Positions 60,315 through 64,000 of a stretch of DNA of 64,000 nucleotides are shown in pieces. Numbering within the stretch: the stretch's first letter is position 1; the number at the start of each line of letters is the position of its first letter. The notes under the pieces were generated by a model. That model was given only the letters and a program-made list of their open reading frames with translations. It ran no database searches and was not told the origin of the DNA. The position numbers and the translations under genes are program-made. The stretch comes from Actinomycetes bacterium (GTDB lineage: Bacteria > Auribacterota > JAJCYG01), in contig JAJCYG010000083.1 in assembly GCA_029263055.1 (NCBI GenBank), positions 1 to 64,000 on the forward strand. Reading direction: 5' to 3'.

Positions 60315-61097
60315 ATGGAAATCCTTGTCTGCGTTAAACGCGTTCCCAATACAGGACAGACCTCAGTTGATTCAAGTGGGCAGCTTTCAAGTGCCAACGC
60401 ACAGCATATTTTAAATCCTTATGATGAATATGCTGTAGAACAAGCTCTTCAAATTAAAGATCAAATTCCTGATGCTAAAATCACAATTATAACAATGGGA
60501 AGTGCTGATTCTGAAGAAGTGATTCGGAGTGCTCTCAGTTTTGGTGGGGATGGGGCGATTCTTTTAAGTGATCCTGCTTTTGAAAACTTAGATACTTTTC
60601 ATACGTCGCTTGTTTTGGCTAAAGCAGTGGAAAAATTTGGAAAAGCAGATGTGGTTATTTGTGGTAACAAAGCCATTGATGCGGATACCTGGCAAATTCC
60701 ACCTCAATTAGCCGCGCACCTTAACTGGCCTCAAATCTTATTTGTTAAAAAAGTAGAAGCGGTGAGTGGAGAGTCTATTAAGGCTCAACGCACAACTGAT
60801 GATGGGTATGATTTGGTGGAATCGCAATTTCCTGTTTTGATTTCTGTGATTAAAGAGATTGGCGAACCTCGTTTGCCTTCACTTAAAGGGAAAATGAATG
60901 CGAAGAAAGTTCAAATTGAAACATGGGATAAAGCAGCTTTGGGCTTAGGGGATGAAGTGGCTGCTGAGAAAAGTTTTGTAAAAATGGCCAAATACGACAA
61001 ATTAGAAAAATCAATTGATGGAAAAGTTTTTGAAGGTGAAGCTCCTCAAGTGGTGGAGCAATTTTTAAAAGCATTAGAAGATGATAAGGTTTTATAA
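60315..61097 (+). CDS. etfB: Electron transfer flavoprotein, beta subunit
   Basis: 260 residues. It starts MEILVCVKRVPNTG. AMP-binding and fold segments are LNPYDEYAVEQALQIKD, CGNKAIDADTWQIPPQLAAHL and RLPSLKGKMNAKK. It pairs with EtfA to shuttle electrons from acyl-CoA dehydrogenase. It starts 4 bases after the dehydrogenase stop and shares one base with etfA (TAATG). Confidence 0.95.
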   Translation: MEILVCVKRVPNTGQTSVDSSGQLSSANAQHILNPYDEYAVEQALQIKDQIPDAKITIITMGSADSEEVIRSALSFGGDGAILLSDPAFENLDTFHTSLVLAKAVEKFGKADVVICGNKAIDADTWQIPPQLAAHLNWPQILFVKKVEAVSGESIKAQRTTDDGYDLVESQFPVLISVIKEIGEPRLPSLKGKMNAKKVQIETWDKAALGLGDEVAAEKSFVKMAKYDKLEKSIDGKVFEGEAPQVVEQFLKALEDDKVL

Positions 61098-62071
61098 TGA
61101 TTTTTGTTTTAGCTGAACAGAAAAAAGGTGTGATTCAAGCAGGAACGTTTGAAGTTTTAGAAGCGGTTCGCCAGCTTCGAGAAAGCTACTCTGTTGCATG
61201 TGCCGCTCTTTTGTTTGGTTCGGTTGACGAGGCTGAAGCTCAAAAATTAGCTCAAGGTGGAGTCGATCAAATCTATTGTGCTAAAGAGGGGCTCGATTCT
61301 TTTTCTGATGAAGTTTATGCGCGAGTCGCTTCAAAATTAGTTCAAGAAATAAAACCTAAAGTTGTTTTGACCTCAGCTACTTTTCAAGGACGTTCTTTAG
61401 CCCCTCGAGTGGCTGTTGCTTCTCAAGCAGGAATGGCTGCAGATTGTATTGAACTTAAAGTGGATGCTGAAGGCAATCTTCAATGTGTGCGTCCTGTTTT
61501 TGGTGGTTCTATTTTAGGGGATGTGGCTTTTTCTGAAAGTCCGATTCAGTTTGCTTCGATTCGCCGAAAAGTTTATCCCCAAGTGGCATTAGATTCTTCT
61601 AAGCAGGCTGAAATCAAACCGGTGGCAGTTGTCGCTGAAGACTTAGAGTCACGAGCTAAAGTGGTTGATTCAGTTGAAGAAGCAACGGGCGAGATAAAGT
61701 TAACTGAAGCAGATGTGATTGTTTCTGGGGGCCGGGGAATGAAGGGGCCTGAAAACTTTAAAATGATTCAAGATTTAGCAGATGTGTTGGGTGGGGCTAT
61801 GGGGGCTTCTCGTGCGGCTGTAGATGCGGGATGGATTCCTTATAAGCATCAAGTGGGTCAAACCGGTTTAACCGTAAAACCACGCGTTTACTTTGCTTGT
61901 GGAATTTCTGGGGCGATCCAACACTTGATTGGTATGCAAACATCTGATGTGATTATTGCCATTAATAAAGATCCTGAAGCGCCCATGATAAAATTGGCAA
62001 ATTATGCCTTGATTGGCGATCTCTTCGAAATAGTTCCTCTTCTCACCGAACACTTTAAAAGTAAGTCCTAG
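61097..62071 (+). CDS. etfA: Electron transfer flavoprotein, alpha subunit
   Basis: 324 residues. The C-terminal FAD-binding domain is clear: IVSGGRGMKGPENFKMI, GGAMGASRAAVDAGWIP, HQVGQTGLTVKPRVYFACGISGAIQH and INKDPEAPMI. Together with EtfB it forms the electron acceptor of the upstream dehydrogenase. The final acceptor (an ETF:quinone or other oxidoreductase) is not in this window. Confidence 0.96.
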   Translation: MIFVLAEQKKGVIQAGTFEVLEAVRQLRESYSVACAALLFGSVDEAEAQKLAQGGVDQIYCAKEGLDSFSDEVYARVASKLVQEIKPKVVLTSATFQGRSLAPRVAVASQAGMAADCIELKVDAEGNLQCVRPVFGGSILGDVAFSESPIQFASIRRKVYPQVALDSSKQAEIKPVAVVAEDLESRAKVVDSVEEATGEIKLTEADVIVSGGRGMKGPENFKMIQDLADVLGGAMGASRAAVDAGWIPYKHQVGQTGLTVKPRVYFACGISGAIQHLIGMQTSDVIIAINKDPEAPMIKLANYALIGDLFEIVPLLTEHFKSKS

Positions 62072-62118
62072 TCTAATTAATTAACTATAATTAATAAATA
62101 ATTTGTAATAGAGGATTT

Positions 62119-62979
62119 ATGAATTCTAATTTTGGATTAAATCAACACTGGTTATCAGCAGATCAAGAACGACAACGACTCGCACAAAAGAATTTAGAGA
62201 TGATTTCTCTCGATTGGATGGGAAAAAATCTGAATAAAGGTGAGATGACATTTGTGCAGGGGGCTTCTCTTTGTTGGCCAGTGACCCCTCAGATACATGG
62301 TTCCTTTCTCAGTGAGTTGCTTCAAGTTCAAATCCAACTTCTGCAAGAGATGGGGCCAGACAAAGTTATTTTAGTCCCACCGATTCGATTTAAATCTGAA
62401 CCAAGCAAAGAGACTCTCTGGCATCGGTTCTGGACTTTAAACGGAACATGGAGCGTGGAAGAGTTAAAAGAGCTAGATGTGGCTTTAAGCCAAGAGAGCT
62501 CGATTCCTGATGAAGTGGACTCAGCCCTTCATATGACAATTCAAGGGGTTGGCTATGGGCTAGAAAAACCATTCTCAGATTCAGAGCTCGATCAATCGAT
62601 TGAAAAACTCAAGCAAGTCTCACTGGCTTCAAATCCTATTTCGCTCCGATTTTGGGGGCCTATTTGGGATGTGGAGTTTGCTTTTGTGATGGCTGCCCTA
62701 GACCCTGAACCTTTAAATCAAATCAAAAAAGAGGCTGCGATTGCCTTGGGTCAATCTTTTAAAGAACGTCCTTTTCATGTCACGGTTGCTTATCCTAAAA
62801 AAGCGCTTTTCAAGCAAGATGAGTTTGAGCAATGGGACTTTCAATTTATTCAAGCCCACAAGCGAGAGACTCAACAAGTCGAAATCAGCCAGCTTGAAAT
62901 GGTCCGATATAGAGATATTGCCTTTAGGGACCAAGAGCCTATTTTGCCTCAATCTCGACTCCACATTCCTTCATCCTAA
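62119..62979 (+). CDS. 2H phosphoesterase-like protein
   Basis: 286 residues. Two H-x-T motifs are 82 residues apart: LHMTIQG (H138, T140) and FHVTVAY (H220, T222), the hallmark of the 2H phosphoesterase superfamily (LigT, cyclic phosphodiesterases, AKAP-like). Such enzymes act on 2',3'-cyclic phosphates or related RNA ends. The 110 residues before the first motif contain no family signature I know. A TATAAT at 62086-62091 and AGAGGATTT before the ATG suggest its own promoter. It is an orphan gene before smc. Confidence 0.65.
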   Translation: MNSNFGLNQHWLSADQERQRLAQKNLEMISLDWMGKNLNKGEMTFVQGASLCWPVTPQIHGSFLSELLQVQIQLLQEMGPDKVILVPPIRFKSEPSKETLWHRFWTLNGTWSVEELKELDVALSQESSIPDEVDSALHMTIQGVGYGLEKPFSDSELDQSIEKLKQVSLASNPISLRFWGPIWDVEFAFVMAALDPEPLNQIKKEAAIALGQSFKERPFHVTVAYPKKALFKQDEFEQWDFQFIQAHKRETQQVEISQLEMVRYRDIAFRDQEPILPQSRLHIPSS

Positions 62980-63015
62980 AGGGATCTACAACAATGTATC
63001 GATTTTTCCCCACAG

Positions 63016-63046
63016 GGTCTTTTCGTTGACAAAAAGACCGATTTTT
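63016..63046 (+). terminator. Putative intrinsic terminator between the 2H gene and smc
   Basis: GGTCTTTT and AAAAGACC pair around an 8-base loop, followed by GATTTTT. The loop contains TTGACA, but no good -10 follows at 17 bases. Confidence 0.45.
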
Positions 63047-63090
63047 GAGAAATTTAATTTTTACTAAGACCTGCTAAGGAGACTTTCCCG

Positions 63091-64000
63091 TTGTATCTAA
63101 AGAAGCTAGACATTATTGGATTTAAATCTTTTGCTGAAAAGACCTCGTTTGATTTTAAACCTGGGATGACTGCTATTGTGGGGCCTAATGGATGTGGGAA
63201 AAGTAATGTTTCTGATGCGATTCGCTGGGTGCTAGGGGAGCAAAAAGCAAAGACATTACGTGGTTCTAATATGCAAGATGTGATCTTTAATGGAACCGAA
63301 AGCAAGAAGTCTGTTGGCTTTTGTGAAGTGATCCTTACCTTAGGGGATACTGATTCTGTTTTACCTCTCGAATATAACGAAGTCTCAGTGGCACGTCGCC
63401 TTTACCGTACCGGTGAAAGTGAATATGCCATTAACAAAAGCGCTTGTCGTTTAAGAGATATTCAAGAACTTTTCCGTGGAACAGGGGTCGGTTCCAATCC
63501 TTATTCAATGGTGGCTCAAGGCAACATTGATATGATTCTTTCAAGTAAACCTGAAGATCGTCGTTTTGTGTTTGAAGAGGCTGCAGGAATCACAAAGTTT
63601 AAAGCTCAAAAACGAGAAACCATCCGTAAGCTAGAAAACACAGAAACTAATTTGATTCGTGTTCAAGATATTACGCGTGAATTATCCAAACAGATTGGTG
63701 TGATTCAACGCCAAGCCAATAAAGCGCAACGTTACAAAGAGCGTAAAGATGAACTCAAAAATTTAGAGTGTCAGTTTTATCAAAAACAATTTGTTGATTT
63801 AAATAAAGATCTTGATGAGAAGAAAGATAAAATTAATTTAGCTAACGAGCAAAAACAACAAGCTCGACAAGATGTCCAAGATTTAGAAGTATCTGTTTCA
63901 GAACTACGTGTTCAACTTGAAGAGACGAGCCAGGCATTAGCCCAAAAAAATGCTCAGCAAATGATTTTAAATAACGACGAAGATCGCCTTCTTTCTGAGA
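63091..64000 (+). CDS. smc: Chromosome segregation protein SMC, N-terminal part (runs off window)
   Basis: The frame is open from TTG 63091, preceded by AAGGAG at 63076-63081, to the window end (303 residues). It has the SMC head: LKKLDIIGFKSFAEKT, Walker A IVGPNGCGKSNVSDAIRWVLGEQ, and AQGNIDMILSSKPEDRRFVFEEAAGITKFKAQKRET. The coiled coil begins at about residue 165. SMC with ScpA/ScpB condenses and segregates the chromosome. The C-terminal head is outside the window. Confidence 0.94.
   Translation, partial: MYLKKLDIIGFKSFAEKTSFDFKPGMTAIVGPNGCGKSNVSDAIRWVLGEQKAKTLRGSNMQDVIFNGTESKKSVGFCEVILTLGDTDSVLPLEYNEVSVARRLYRTGESEYAINKSACRLRDIQELFRGTGVGSNPYSMVAQGNIDMILSSKPEDRRFVFEEAAGITKFKAQKRETIRKLENTETNLIRVQDITRELSKQIGVIQRQANKAQRYKERKDELKNLECQFYQKQFVDLNKDLDEKKDKINLANEQKQQARQDVQDLEVSVSELRVQLEETSQALAQKNAQQMILNNDEDRLLSE

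Noticed and set aside
63026..63031. TTGACA as the -35 of an smc promoter
   Set aside because: No acceptable -10 hexamer at 16-18 bases, and the motif sits in the loop of a terminator-like hairpin.

Overview
The window comes from a Gram-negative-type bacterium of moderate-to-low GC. It carries OmpW-like outer-membrane barrels, a Sec system with a fused SecDF, a periplasmic lipoprotein and a complete rRNA operon. The 16S gene has the variant AAACTCAAAGAAATTGACGG in its universal region (about 20842-20861) and a PVC-like 5' part. With the fused SecDF, a TMTC-like membrane/TPR protein and several large unrecognised exported proteins, this suggests the PVC/Omnitrophota (OP3) neighbourhood. That assignment rests on memory of related sequences, not on a search. 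Almost all genes lie on the + strand, and no phage, IS element or CRISPR array is visible.

Layout. 1-4.3 kb: 3' part of pyruvate phosphate dikinase, glycerol kinase, a thioesterase on the other strand, and a beta-carbonic-anhydrase-like gene. 4.9-8.7 kb: an in-frame fusion of a tRNA CCA/poly(A) nucleotidyltransferase with a glycerophosphodiester phosphodiesterase, then two paralogous outer-membrane barrel genes. 8.7-15.5 kb: a tight operon of NagZ, a solute-binding lipoprotein without an ABC permease, a large sensor kinase and a TPR protein. 15.5-19.7 kb: rlmN, rpsA, tyrS. 19.7-25.4 kb: rRNA operon 16S-tRNA-Ile-tRNA-Ala-23S-5S with promoter, boxA sites, long processing stems and terminator, plus a small membrane-protein ORF inside the spacer. 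25.5-29.5 kb: surface-sugar and amidotransfer genes (manA, wecB, asnB). 29.6-30.3 kb: a two-gene operon of unknown function behind a textbook sigma-54 promoter. 30.4-39.7 kb: yebC-ruvCAB, SpoIID-like, queA-tgt-yajC-secDF. 39.6-46.8 kb: TMTC-like protein, recJ, rpmB, recG, and a zeta-toxin-like kinase overlapping a 51-residue ORF. 46.8-50.8 kb: a 1302-residue exported protein I do not recognise. 50.8-62.1 kb: a LacI-family regulator flanked by two identical operators, then rsmD, coaD, yceD-like, rpmF and the fatty-acid cluster plsX-fabH-fabD-fabG-acpP-fabF, followed by acyl-CoA dehydrogenase and etfBA. 62.1-64 kb: a 2H-phosphoesterase-like gene and the 5' part of smc.

Most of this is housekeeping: translation, recombination, queuosine synthesis, secretion and lipid synthesis. 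The tRNA genes encode no 3' CCA, which fits the nucleotidyltransferase at 4.9 kb. The most unusual signals are regulatory or architectural. Five genes have a -10-like hexamer exactly six bases before ATG, which predicts leaderless transcripts. The LacI-type gene sits between two copies of TGTAANCGNTTACA-type operators. The sigma-54 operon encodes a possible S23-like four-helix protein plus a Lys-rich partner. The zeta/small-ORF pair, the tRNA-NT/GDPD fusion, and the solute-binding-protein/sensor-kinase pairing are the other notable points. No single large undescribed defence or biosynthetic system is evident.
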